18,634 bases of DNA from JABSQH01 sp039194665 (GCA_039194665.1 JBCCVW010000080.1:1-18634), one strand, 5' to 3'; shown: positions 7,000-14,281, counted from the first letter of the stretch. The notes: generated by a model not told the origin, from the letters alone. Numbers and translations: made by a program.

Positions 7000-7013
7000 A
7001 CCCCGTATGGTAT
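6998..7013. promoter_or_regulatory. CsoR-type palindromic operator over the repressor's own start
   Basis: ATACC-CCGTAT-GGTAT is an inverted repeat of the ATACC...GGTAT kind bound by CsoR-family tetramers. It covers the first two bases of the start codon and the -10 hexamer TACCAT (minus strand, 7012-7007), which ends 7 bases before the ATG. Binding here would block initiation directly. Confidence 0.7.
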
Positions 7014-7138
7014 CGCGGCGCCTTACTTCACGCCGGCGCACAACGAGGCCGGACGGCGACCGCGCCAGCCGCGCACTCGCCCAGATTGTTCTGTGTGCGG
7101 AATCCGGCGCGGGGCGCGGGGAATCGGCAGAATTTTGG

Positions 7139-8704
7139 CTAGCGGTGGGCGCGGTACCAGTTGATCAACGCGTTGGTGGATGCGTCGTGGCGGTCAGGCG
7201 TGGGGTCACCGGTGAGTTCGGGGGTGATGTTGTTGGCCAGCTCCTTGCCGAGCTCGACACCCCACTGGTCGTAACTGTCGATCCCCCAGATCGTCCCCTG
7301 CACGTTGACGATGTGTTCGTACAGGGCGATCAGCTGGCCGAGGGTCGACGGCGTGAGTTCGTCGGCGAGAATCACCGCGCTTGGCCGATTGCCCTCGAAG
7401 TTGCGGTACGGCTCGTCGACGTTGTCTCGCCCGAAGGCCAACGCCTCCGACTGGGCGATCAGATTGGCCACCAACAGGTCGTGATGATGACGGTACGGGT
7501 GGTGCGGCGTGGCGAACCCGATGAAGTCGCACGGCACGATCCGCGTGCCCTGGTGGATCAGCTGGTAGAAGGCGTGCTGCCCGTTGGTGCCCGGCTCGCC
7601 CCACACGATCGGCCCGGAGTCCGTGGTCAGCCGGGTGCCGTCGAGGCGCACGGACTTGCCGTTCGACTCCATCTCCAGCTGCTGCAAGTACGCCGGGAAG
7701 CGGGCCAACTCGTCCGCGTAGGGCAAGACCGCCTTGGTCCACCAGCCGAGCACATTGCCGTACCACACCCCGATCAGGCCGAGCACGGCTGGCGCGTTAG
7801 CGCCAAGCGGCGCTTCGGTGAAGTGTTCGTCGATCTTGCGGAAGCCGGCGAGAAACTCGCGAAAGTGATCGGGCCCGATCGCCACCATCAGCGACAACCC
7901 GATCGCCGAGTCGACCGAATAACGACCGCCAACCCAATCCCAGAACCCGAACATGTTGGCCGTGTCGATGCCGAAGTCGGCGACCCGCTCGGCGTTGGTC
8001 GACACCGCCACGAAGTGGTCGGCAACGGCATCCTCGCCCAGGCCCGCAACCAACCAGTCGCGCGCCGTGCGTGCGTTGGTCAGCGTCTCGACCGTGCCGA
8101 ACGTCTTCGACGCAACGATGAACATCGTTTCGGCCGGTTCACTGCCGGCGAGTACGTCGGCGATGTCCTGCCCGTCGACGTTCGACACGAACGAGCTGCG
8201 AATCCGCGGATGCGCGAACGCCTGCAGCGCCTTGGTGGCCATCGCCGGACCGAGATCGGAGCCGCCGATGCCGATGTTGACCACGTGGGTGATCCGCTCG
8301 TCGTCACGCACTCGCTCGGCGAATGCGGCCATCTTGTCGAGCGTGGCGTGCACATCGGGCACGACGTCGTGACCGTCGACGTACATCGACACGCCCGACG
8401 GGGCCCGCAGCGCCACATGCATCACGGCACGGTCCTCGGTGACGTTGATGTGCTCGCCGGCGAACATCGCATCGCGTCGCTGCTCGACCCCAGCGGCGCG
8501 GGCGACGTCGAACAGCGCCGCGAGGATCGTGTCGTCGACCCGATGCTTCGAGTAGTCGACACGCAGATCGCCTGCCTGGACCACGTACCGATCGGCCCGG
8601 GTCGGATCGTCGGTCAGCAGCTGGCGCAACGGTGGCGGTTCAGGAAGTTGGCGCAGCGGTTCGAAGAGTGCAGCGGGGTCGGGCGCGTTGTGAGCAGTAG
8701 CCAT
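7139..8704 (-). CDS. pgi: Glucose-6-phosphate isomerase
   Basis: This 521-residue phosphoglucose isomerase interconverts glucose-6-phosphate and fructose-6-phosphate in the cytoplasm. Family signatures are clear: IGIGGSDLGP for phosphate binding, FGFWDWVGGRYS, ESNGKS, GEPGTNGQHAFYQLIHQG and SYDQWGVELGK. By alignment with the E. coli enzyme, catalytic residues are E370 (GEP), H401 (TPHHP) and K487 (ELGK). It is slightly shorter than the roughly 550-residue enterobacterial form. The ATG at 8704 lies 11 bases after the pgl stop with no clear Shine-Dalgarno, so it is probably translated from the pgl-pgi transcript by coupling. Confidence 0.99.
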   Translation of the reverse strand: MATAHNAPDPAALFEPLRQLPEPPPLRQLLTDDPTRADRYVVQAGDLRVDYSKHRVDDTILAALFDVARAAGVEQRRDAMFAGEHINVTEDRAVMHVALRAPSGVSMYVDGHDVVPDVHATLDKMAAFAERVRDDERITHVVNIGIGGSDLGPAMATKALQAFAHPRIRSSFVSNVDGQDIADVLAGSEPAETMFIVASKTFGTVETLTNARTARDWLVAGLGEDAVADHFVAVSTNAERVADFGIDTANMFGFWDWVGGRYSVDSAIGLSLMVAIGPDHFREFLAGFRKIDEHFTEAPLGANAPAVLGLIGVWYGNVLGWWTKAVLPYADELARFPAYLQQLEMESNGKSVRLDGTRLTTDSGPIVWGEPGTNGQHAFYQLIHQGTRIVPCDFIGFATPHHPYRHHHDLLVANLIAQSEALAFGRDNVDEPYRNFEGNRPSAVILADELTPSTLGQLIALYEHIVNVQGTIWGIDSYDQWGVELGKELANNITPELTGDPTPDRHDASTNALINWYRAHR

Positions 8705-8715
8705 CGCAGCGGAAC

Positions 8716-9384
8716 CTACTCAACCGGCGAGAGCGGCGCGTCCGCCGCAGCGCGCGCAGCGGCATCACCGTCGAGGAACGCCGTCGTTCCAGTTCGCCGC
8801 ACGGTGTTGATCGGGAGGTCGGGATCGCGCAGTAGCCATCGTTCGACGATCGCCGCTTTGGCCGTGCCGGCGGCAAGCACCAACCGAGAGCGCGCCCCGT
8901 TGACCACCGGTGGGGTGAGCGTCATCCGCCGCCGTCCGTGAAACTCGCCGACGAGGTCGACCGGTCGGGTGCTCGCCACGATGTCGGCGTCTCCGGGCGG
9001 CCACGATGCCGTGTGCCCGTCGTCGCCGAGACCGAGGTGGATCACATCAAACCGCTCCGGGAGTGACGCTGCGTACCGCCGCGCCGCAGCCCGGAGGTCT
9101 TTCGCCGTGACCGGCATCAGCCGCACGGTGCCGGGGAAGCCACCGAGCTGATCGGCGTTGCGGTCGGGATCATGGTCGGGCGCAATCCGTTCGTCGACCT
9201 GCCAGGTCGTGATGTGCTCCCACGGCAGGTCGGTGGCAGCGAGTGCGTCGAGCATCGGCTGGGGGGTGTTGCCACCGCTGACCGCGAGCGACGCGCTTCC
9301 CCGTCGACGCACCGCATTGTTGAGCTTGCGGGTGATGAATTCGGCCGCGTGCCCGGCCGGATCGTCGCTGACTCGAATGTCCAT
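8716..9384 (-). CDS. pgl: 6-phosphogluconolactonase
   Basis: This 222-residue enzyme of the NagB/DevB-type family hydrolyses 6-phosphogluconolactone to 6-phosphogluconate in the oxidative pentose phosphate pathway. It shows VSGGNTP near residue 35, the VDER motif, and LGLGDDGHTAS in the middle, all characteristic of the lactonase as opposed to glucosamine-6-phosphate deaminase. Length is slightly below the usual 230-250. It is the first gene of a two-gene operon with pgi. The glucose-6-phosphate dehydrogenase gene zwf, frequently adjacent in actinobacteria, is not here. The start at ATG 9384 has no Shine-Dalgarno but has TAGGTT 6 bases upstream. Confidence 0.93.
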   Translation of the reverse strand: MDIRVSDDPAGHAAEFITRKLNNAVRRRGSASLAVSGGNTPQPMLDALAATDLPWEHITTWQVDERIAPDHDPDRNADQLGGFPGTVRLMPVTAKDLRAAARRYAASLPERFDVIHLGLGDDGHTASWPPGDADIVASTRPVDLVGEFHGRRRMTLTPPVVNGARSRLVLAAGTAKAAIVERWLLRDPDLPINTVRRTGTTAFLDGDAAARAAADAPLSPVE

Positions 9385-9390
9385 CTTCGC

Positions 9391-9396
9391 AACCTA
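9391..9396 (-). promoter_or_regulatory. -10 hexamer TAGGTT of a likely leaderless promoter (pgl-pgi)
   Basis: On the minus strand TAGGTT ends 6 bases before the pgl ATG at 9384, in a 61-base divergent gap. A Shine-Dalgarno sequence is absent. Confidence 0.55.
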
Positions 9397-9433
9397 GATC
9401 GTGGCCGCGTATGCCTCGACGCTCTGGCGCGTC

Positions 9434-9439
9434 TAGCGT
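9434..9439 (+). promoter_or_regulatory. -10 hexamer TAGCGT of a likely leaderless promoter (ABC ATPase)
   Basis: TAGCGT ends 6 bases before the GTG start at 9446, with no Shine-Dalgarno. It faces away from the pgl promoter in the same 61-base gap. Confidence 0.55.
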
Positions 9440-9445
9440 TTCGCC

Positions 9446-10525
9446 GTGGGCGAGATCGTCGTCGACAGAGTCACGAAGACGTTTCCAGGGACGGTACCTG
9501 CGCTCGACGACGTTGCGCTGCACATCGATCATGGTGAGATGTTCGGGCTGGTCGGCCCCTCAGGGTGCGGCAAGAGCACCGTTCTGCGGTTGATTGCGGG
9601 CCTCGATCAGCCGACGGCGGGCCGGATCTTCATCGGTGGCCGCGACGTCACCGAGTGGCCAGAACGCGACCGGCACGTCGGCATGGTCACCCAGCAGAAC
9701 CAGTTGCTTCATCACCTGACTGCGGCGCGCAACGTGGCGTTCCCCTTGGAGGTGCGCGACCCCGACACCCACGACGACCACATCCTCGATCGGGTGCACA
9801 CCGAAGCGGCCCTGCTCGGTATCGAGCACACGCTCGACCGGTCACCATCGAAGCTCTCGGAGGGTGAACGACGACGCGTGCAACTGGCGCGGGCCGTGGT
9901 CAGCTCGCCGGCGACACTGCTGCTCGACGAGCCGCTGTCCAACCTCGAAGACCAGGTCCGGCTCACGCTGCGCAACGACCTGATGTCGGTACAACGAAAC
10001 CGCGGGTTGACCACGGTGATGGCCACTGCCGGTCAGCAGGACGCGATGGCGATGTGCGACCGCGTCGCCGTGCTCTTCGATGGCATCGTCCACCAGATCG
10101 GCGATCCCTTCGAGGTGTACGACCGCCCGGCGACGACGAGCGTCGCCGCCTTCTTCGGCGAACCGGCGATGAACCTGCTCCCCGCCACGATCGAGCCCGA
10201 CGGCGCGTTCTCAGTGCTCGGAGTGCGCGTCGTGTCGCCGCGCACCATCCCCACCAGGGGCCCGGAAGTGATCGTCGGCGTGCGCCCCGACGAGGTGGTG
10301 GTCGGCGGTGCCTTGGACGCCGCAATCGAGGTGGGCGTCGTGGCCACCGAACCCTTGGGACACGTGACGCATGTGCACGCCGAGACGCGTCGCGGGGATC
10401 GCTTCAATTGCGTGTTACGCGGTGCGCCCCCGCCGATCGGCACGACCCTCGACATCGGGCTCCGCCCGGACCGGGTGCACGTCTTCGAGCCGATCTCGGG
10501 CGACGCCCTCGTCCATCCGGCGTAG
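9446..10525 (+). CDS. Orphan MalK/UgpC-like ABC transporter ATP-binding protein
   Basis: This 359-residue ATPase has a nucleotide-binding domain (about 1-235) and a C-terminal TOBE-type region (FFGEPAMNLL, VGVRPDEV), the layout of sugar-importer ATPases such as MalK. Walker A GPSGCGKST is at 37-45, the Q-loop Gln is Q83, and Walker B LLLDE ends with D161-E162. Two motifs are unusual. The signature reads LSEGE (137-141) instead of LSGGQ, and the switch-loop histidine of the usual VTHDQ is Ala195 (ATAGQ). No permease or binding-protein gene is adjacent, so it may serve a distant transporter or have a regulatory role. The start is a GTG with a -10-like hexamer just upstream. It ends 15 bases from the convergent mutase gene. 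Confidence 0.92.
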   Translation: MGEIVVDRVTKTFPGTVPALDDVALHIDHGEMFGLVGPSGCGKSTVLRLIAGLDQPTAGRIFIGGRDVTEWPERDRHVGMVTQQNQLLHHLTAARNVAFPLEVRDPDTHDDHILDRVHTEAALLGIEHTLDRSPSKLSEGERRRVQLARAVVSSPATLLLDEPLSNLEDQVRLTLRNDLMSVQRNRGLTTVMATAGQQDAMAMCDRVAVLFDGIVHQIGDPFEVYDRPATTSVAAFFGEPAMNLLPATIEPDGAFSVLGVRVVSPRTIPTRGPEVIVGVRPDEVVVGGALDAAIEVGVVATEPLGHVTHVHAETRRGDRFNCVLRGAPPPIGTTLDIGLRPDRVHVFEPISGDALVHPA

Positions 10526-10540
10526 TTGCGAACGATCGGG

Positions 10541-12178
10541 TCAGATCGTCGGGGTCTCGACGTGGCGCCCGAACACATCGCCGAGCGCGCCCATCATCTC
10601 CCCGAGGGTGGCGTAGGCGTTCGACGCGGCGATCAGCGCCGGCATCAGGTTGACCTCAGGATCGGCGGCCTCGGTGCGCAGCCGATCGAGGGCGCCCACC
10701 ACGGCGGCATCGTCCCGGTCGAGACGGACCCGCTCGAGCCGCTTCCGTTGACGCTGCTCGTCGTCGTTGGTGATTCGTAGCGTCGCCAGATCATCGTCGT
10801 CGTTGCCCTCGGTGAACGCATTGACGCCGACCACAACGCGGTCGCCGGCGTTGAACCGCCGCTCGAGCTCGAATGCCGAGTCGGCGATTCGTCCCTGGAA
10901 CCAGTTGTCGTCGATTCCCTGGATCACCCCCTCGAGCAACGAACCGGCACCCATGTCGTCGAGCTCGGCGAAGATCTCCTCAGCTCGCGCCTCGACCTCG
11001 TCGGTGAGCGCCTCGACGAAGTGTGATCCGCCGAGCGGATCGGCCACATGTGCCACGTTGGTTTCGTTGGCGATCACCTGCTGGGTGCGCAAGGCGATAC
11101 GCGCCGCCTTCTCAGTCGGTAGCGCCAGGGCCTCGTCCATCGAGTTGGTGTGCAACGACTGGGTCCCGCCGAGCACACCTGCCAGCGCTTCGATCGCCGT
11201 CCGCACGATGTTCACCTCCGGCTGCTGCGCGGTCAGTGACACCCCCGCCGTCTGGGTATGGAAACGAAGCTGCATCGATCGCTCGCGCTCGGCGCCGTAG
11301 CGGTCGCGCATCCAACGCGCCCAGATACGCCGCGCCGCTCGGTACTTGGCGATCTCTTCGAAGAAGTCGATGTGCGCGTTGAAGAAGAACGACAGGCGCG
11401 GGGCGAACGCATCGACCGGTAGCCCCGCCTGGCGGGCCAGCTCGACGTAGGCGAAACCATTGGCCAACGTGAATGCCAGCTCCTCCGCTGCGGTGGAGCC
11501 GGCCTCGCGGATGTGGTAGCCGGAGATCGAGATCGAGTGCCAGCGCGGCATTTCGGCGGTGGCAAAGGCGATCGTGTCGCGCACCAGCCGCATCGACGGT
11601 CGGGGCGGGAACACGAACTCCTTCTGCGCTTGGTACTCCTTCAAGATGTCGTTTTGCAGCGTGCCGCCGAGCTGTGAACGATCGACGCCGGCCGCCTCGG
11701 CCTGGGCGACGAACATCGCCATGATCGGCGCGGCCGGACTGTTGATCGTCATCGACGTGGTGATCGCTCCGAGGTCGATCCCCGAATAGAGGTCTTCCAT
11801 GTCGGCCAACGTGTCGACGGCCACGCCACACCGACCGACCTCGCCGAGGGCCATCGCGTCGTCGGAGTCGATCCCGAGCAGCGTGGGCATGTCGAACGCC
11901 GTCGACAAGCCGTCGCCGCCGGCGCGGATGATCTCCTTGAATCGCCAGTTGGTGTCGTCGGCGGTGCCGAAGCCGGCGAACATCCGCATGGTCCACAACT
12001 TCGATCGATACATCGACGCGTACGGTCCACGGGTGTACGGAAACTGTCCGGGGAACTCCCCATCGTCGGGCCCGTACGCGGCGTCGAGCGGAATCCCCGA
12101 CATCGTCTCGAACGGCGCATCGCGGATCGGCGACTCGGCGAACGCCTCTTCCCACCGCTGCCGGTTGTTCTCTGCCAT
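10541..12178 (-). CDS. Acyl-CoA mutase large (catalytic) subunit, isobutyryl-CoA mutase type
   Basis: This 545-residue adenosylcobalamin-dependent mutase subunit contains the substrate-binding barrel (GTLQNDILKEY, SISISGYHIREAG, APRLSFFF, TQSLHTNSMDEALALPT) but no B12-binding domain. Catalytic His222 corresponds to His244 of Propionibacterium methylmalonyl-CoA mutase. The two specificity residues, Tyr89 and Arg207 there, are Phe67 and Gln185 here, with identical spacing of 118 and 37 residues among the three positions. Phe plus Gln is the published isobutyryl-CoA mutase signature, so interconversion of isobutyryl-CoA and n-butyryl-CoA is more likely than of methylmalonyl-CoA and succinyl-CoA. 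The start at ATG 12178 is supported by GGAGGA just upstream. The B12 subunit is encoded at 4782-5180. No MeaB-like chaperone gene is present. Confidence 0.93.
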   Translation of the reverse strand: MAENNRQRWEEAFAESPIRDAPFETMSGIPLDAAYGPDDGEFPGQFPYTRGPYASMYRSKLWTMRMFAGFGTADDTNWRFKEIIRAGGDGLSTAFDMPTLLGIDSDDAMALGEVGRCGVAVDTLADMEDLYSGIDLGAITTSMTINSPAAPIMAMFVAQAEAAGVDRSQLGGTLQNDILKEYQAQKEFVFPPRPSMRLVRDTIAFATAEMPRWHSISISGYHIREAGSTAAEELAFTLANGFAYVELARQAGLPVDAFAPRLSFFFNAHIDFFEEIAKYRAARRIWARWMRDRYGAERERSMQLRFHTQTAGVSLTAQQPEVNIVRTAIEALAGVLGGTQSLHTNSMDEALALPTEKAARIALRTQQVIANETNVAHVADPLGGSHFVEALTDEVEARAEEIFAELDDMGAGSLLEGVIQGIDDNWFQGRIADSAFELERRFNAGDRVVVGVNAFTEGNDDDDLATLRITNDDEQRQRKRLERVRLDRDDAAVVGALDRLRTEAADPEVNLMPALIAASNAYATLGEMMGALGDVFGRHVETPTI

Positions 12179-12239
12179 GGCTCCTCCGATCCGACGCGCG
12201 TCGGCCCCAATTCCTGGATGGGCCCACCGCACGGTGCTC

Positions 12240-12250
12240 CGTAGCCTACG
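12240..12250. promoter_or_regulatory. Palindromic divergent -10 region (rarD and mutase)
   Basis: CGTAGCCTACG is a perfect 5-1-5 palindrome. On the plus strand it contains TAGCCT (12242-12247), 8 bases before the RarD-like ATG at 12256, fitting a leaderless start. On the minus strand the overlapping TAGGCT (12248-12243) could drive the mutase gene with a leader of about 60 bases. Confidence 0.45.
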
Positions 12251-12255
12251 AATCG

Positions 12256-13179
12256 ATGCACGACGAGACGAACGCAGCCGCCGCGCGCACCGCGCGCGGT
12301 GTCGAGTTCGGCGTCGCCGCCTACCTGTTGTGGGGATTCCTCACGATCTACTGGAAGCAGCTCGCCGGGTTCGATGCGGTCGAGCTCATCGCCTGGCGGA
12401 TGCTGTGTGCCTCGGTCGTGATGGCCATGGTCGTCACCATCCGCGGATCGTGGCCCACGATGCGCGCGGCGTTTGCCAACCGTGCAACCGTGATCCGTCT
12501 ACTGGTCGCGGCAGTGCTCCTCACGGTGAACTGGGGCAGCTACGTGTGGGCCGTGGTGAACGATCGCGTGATCGAAACCGCACTGGGCTACTTCCTTGCG
12601 CCACTGTGCACGATGGCCATCGGGGTGGTTGCCTTCGGCGAGGCTCCGACGCGCGCCCAGCGCAGCGCATTCGTCCTTGCGGCAGTTGCCGTCGTGATTC
12701 TCACCGTCTCGTACGGGCGGCCGCCATGGATCGCCATCATCTTGGCCGCCACCTGGAGTGCGTACGGAGCGTCCAAGCGAACGATCTCGCTCGGGCCGGT
12801 GGAGAGCTTGGCCGGGGAGACGTTCATCACGTTCGTCCCCGCCACGATTGCGCTCGCTGGTTTGTCCTTCGGTGCATCGAGTGTCGTCGCCACCGCTACG
12901 CCGACCGAGTGGCTGTTCGTGCTCGGTACCGGAGTGGTGACCGCGGTGCCATTGATGTTGTTCGCCCGCGCGGCGCAGAGCGTGCCGTTCACCCTGCTCG
13001 GACCGCTCAACCTGCTCGTGCCGGTGATCAACTTCGGACTCGGCTGGTGGCTCTACGGCGAGTCGATGCCCGCCGACCGCATCGTCGGCTTCGCGTTCGT
13101 GTGGGTGGCGTTGTTCGTGGTGACCTGGGATCAGGTGACGACACGCCGCCGGCTTGCTCCGGCGCGGGCGGCCGCTTGA
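12256..13179 (+). CDS. rarD: EamA-family transporter, RarD-like
   Basis: This 307-residue integral membrane protein has about ten hydrophobic segments in two EamA-type halves, typical of the drug/metabolite transporter superfamily. N-terminal AAYLLWGFLTIYWKQ and the central VNWGSYVWAVVNDRVIETALGY stretch are characteristic of the RarD subgroup, whose Pseudomonas and E. coli members were named after a chloramphenicol-sensitivity phenotype; the natural substrate remains unclear. The C-terminus is short, basic and Ala-rich and is presumably cytoplasmic. The ATG at 12256 follows a -10-like hexamer at leaderless spacing. It is divergent from the mutase gene across 77 bases. Function beyond small-molecule transport cannot be stated. 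Confidence 0.92.
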   Translation: MHDETNAAAARTARGVEFGVAAYLLWGFLTIYWKQLAGFDAVELIAWRMLCASVVMAMVVTIRGSWPTMRAAFANRATVIRLLVAAVLLTVNWGSYVWAVVNDRVIETALGYFLAPLCTMAIGVVAFGEAPTRAQRSAFVLAAVAVVILTVSYGRPPWIAIILAATWSAYGASKRTISLGPVESLAGETFITFVPATIALAGLSFGASSVVATATPTEWLFVLGTGVVTAVPLMLFARAAQSVPFTLLGPLNLLVPVINFGLGWWLYGESMPADRIVGFAFVWVALFVVTWDQVTTRRRLAPARAAA

Positions 13180-13195
13180 GCGATCGCCGCTGAGC

Positions 13196-13201
13196 TACCG
13201 T
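13196..13201 (+). promoter_or_regulatory. -10 hexamer TACCGT of a likely leaderless promoter
   Basis: TACCGT lies 8 bases before the GTG start at 13210 in the 30-base gap after the RarD-like gene. No Shine-Dalgarno is visible. Confidence 0.45.
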
Positions 13202-13209
13202 CCAGCACT

Positions 13210-13533
13210 GTGATCCGTGCCGGGCGTCCCGTTGGCCTCTCGATCGCGGCGGTGACCGCGGGCGCGCTCCTCGCTGGATGCTTCACGTCGACCGCCGACT
13301 TCCAACGCGACGCCGAGGACTTCATCGAGAACAACGAAGAGCTGTCCACGGCCCTCGGCGAACCGGGTCCTCCGCTCGACTTCGTGTCGGCCACGTGCGA
13401 CGAGCCGGCCAATCGTGACCCAGGCACGACCTTTGAGTGCGAGGGCACCGACGAGAACGACGACGTATGGGGTTTCGAGATCGTCATCCTCGACGGCAAC
13501 GAGTACGAAGTAAACGTCAGCGAGTTTCCGTAA
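13210..13533 (+). CDS. Small secreted lipoprotein of unknown function
   Basis: This 107-residue protein has a basic N-terminus, a hydrophobic signal segment and a lipobox L-A-G-C with the lipidated Cys at residue 24, so it should be anchored outside the cytoplasmic membrane. The mature part is acidic, with two further cysteines (SATCDEP and FECEG) that could form a disulfide. The layout of a short domain with C...GTTFECEG resembles the DUF4333-type lipoproteins of actinobacteria, but I am not certain of that assignment. The start is a GTG with TACCGT just upstream. The last codons (NVSEFP and stop) lie inside a 53-bp tandem duplication, which repeats the gene's end downstream. Confidence 0.75.
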   Translation: MIRAGRPVGLSIAAVTAGALLAGCFTSTADFQRDAEDFIENNEELSTALGEPGPPLDFVSATCDEPANRDPGTTFECEGTDENDDVWGFEIVILDGNEYEVNVSEFP

Positions 13534-13618
13534 TCGCCACGCCAGCGGCCGGGACATGAACGGTGAACGTCAGCGAGTTTCCGTAATCGCCACGCCAGCG
13601 GCCGGGACATGAACGGTG
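13513..13618. repeat. 53-bp perfect tandem duplication spanning a gene's 3' end
   Basis: Bases 13513-13565 recur without mismatch at 13566-13618, and a short third partial copy (AACGTGAGC against AACGTCAGC) follows. The first copy includes the last six codons and the stop of the lipoprotein gene. The second is untranslated. The period is not a multiple of three, and exact identity suggests a recent event. Confidence 0.95.
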
Positions 13619-13658
13619 AACGTGAGCTCGTCTCCTTGCCCGCCGCGCCAGCAGCCGT

Positions 13659-13692
13659 GTGTGATGCGTGGGTTTGACGCCACCTGTCACAC
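13659..13692 (+). terminator. Imperfect hairpin, possible terminator of the small lipoprotein gene
   Basis: GTGTGA at 13659-13664 pairs with TCACAC at 13687-13692, with an inner GTGG/CCAC stem interrupted by mismatches. No T-run follows. It lies between the two lipoprotein genes, and its outer stem sequence matches that of the strong terminator at 14282. Confidence 0.35.
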
Positions 13693-13703
13693 CTTGTCCA
13701 CCG

Positions 13704-13729
13704 CGCTGACGGTGACCTGCAAGTGTTGT
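13704..13729 (+). promoter_or_regulatory. Shared upstream element, copy 1
   Basis: A 26-base element beginning CGCTGACGGTGACCTGCAAG and ending in GTTGT lies 45 bases before the first paralogous lipoprotein start. It recurs before the second paralog with one mismatch in the 26 bases, while the bases between it and the Shine-Dalgarno differ. It is probably the promoter or operator shared by the two genes. Confidence 0.55.
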
Positions 13730-13748
13730 TGGGTCGAACGGAGGAACG

Positions 13749-14231
13749 ATGATGCGCAAATCCTTGGCCGTCGCTGCGATCAGCGCCCTGCTCCTTGCAG
13801 CGTGCGGTGACGATGACGGTGACAGCGGCGGGAGCGACCTCACCGCCGATCAACAGGCAGCGGCAGATGCGGCGATGGACACCAGCGCCGGCGGCGACCT
13901 CGCACTCGACCGCGAGTGCGTTGAGAACGTCGCAGGCCAGCTCTCCGACGAGGATGCCGCAGCGATCGCAGAGTCGGGCGGCGGGAACGCGGAGTTGAGC
14001 GAGGAGGGTCAGAACCTCACGCTCGAGCTGTTCAACTGCGTCGACTTCGATGCGATCGCCGATGAGTTCATCGCCGGCCTCGAAGAAGCGGGCACCCCCT
14101 TCGACGAGGAGTGCGTCCGCGAGGGCCTCGAGGACTTCGATGCCGCAGATCTTGCCGCCGCCGGGGATGGCGAAGGGCCGCCCACTGAGCTCATTGGCGG
14201 CCTGGTCGACTGTTTCGAACTCGGCGGCTGA
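13749..14231 (+). CDS. Two-cysteine-repeat lipoprotein, paralog A
   Basis: This 160-residue lipoprotein of unknown function has a signal segment ending in L-A-A-C with lipidated C19, then an Asp/Gly/Ser linker (CGDDDGDSGG). The mature part is strongly acidic and holds two similar units: LDRECVENVAGQLSDEDAAA...FNCVD (C57, C97) and FDEECVREGLEDFDAADLAA...VDCFE (C122, C155). Each unit pairs a Cys-Val motif with a later Cys, so two disulfides are plausible outside the cell. GGAGG precedes the ATG at 13749 by 4 bases, as in the paralog; an ATG at 13752 is the alternative. A strong hairpin follows the gene. The paralog downstream has its own promoter element and Shine-Dalgarno. Confidence 0.85.
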   Translation: MMRKSLAVAAISALLLAACGDDDGDSGGSDLTADQQAAADAAMDTSAGGDLALDRECVENVAGQLSDEDAAAIAESGGGNAELSEEGQNLTLELFNCVDFDAIADEFIAGLEEAGTPFDEECVREGLEDFDAADLAAAGDGEGPPTELIGGLVDCFELGG

Positions 14232-14281
14232 CGGTTCCAACCGACCGGGACGCCTCGTCGGCCTTGCACCAAGACGAGCGT

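Noticed and set aside
6742..7041. A longer CsoR-family protein starting at the GTG at 7041
   Set aside because: The extra 14 residues are Arg-rich with no family similarity and would translate the promoter and operator. The ATG at 6999 fits the family length.
6881..8941. A 686-codon open frame on the plus strand antisense to pgi
   Set aside because: The minus strand encodes an unmistakable glucose-6-phosphate isomerase. The plus translation is low-complexity and family-less.
12179..12255. A cobalamin riboswitch upstream of the mutase gene
   Set aside because: The divergent gap is only 77 bases, too short for a B12 aptamer, and no B12-box-like sequence was recognised.
13513..13618. The 53-bp repeat as attachment sites or mobile-element ends
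   Set aside because: The copies are directly adjacent with nothing between them, and no integrase or transposase is present. Simple tandem duplication explains it.
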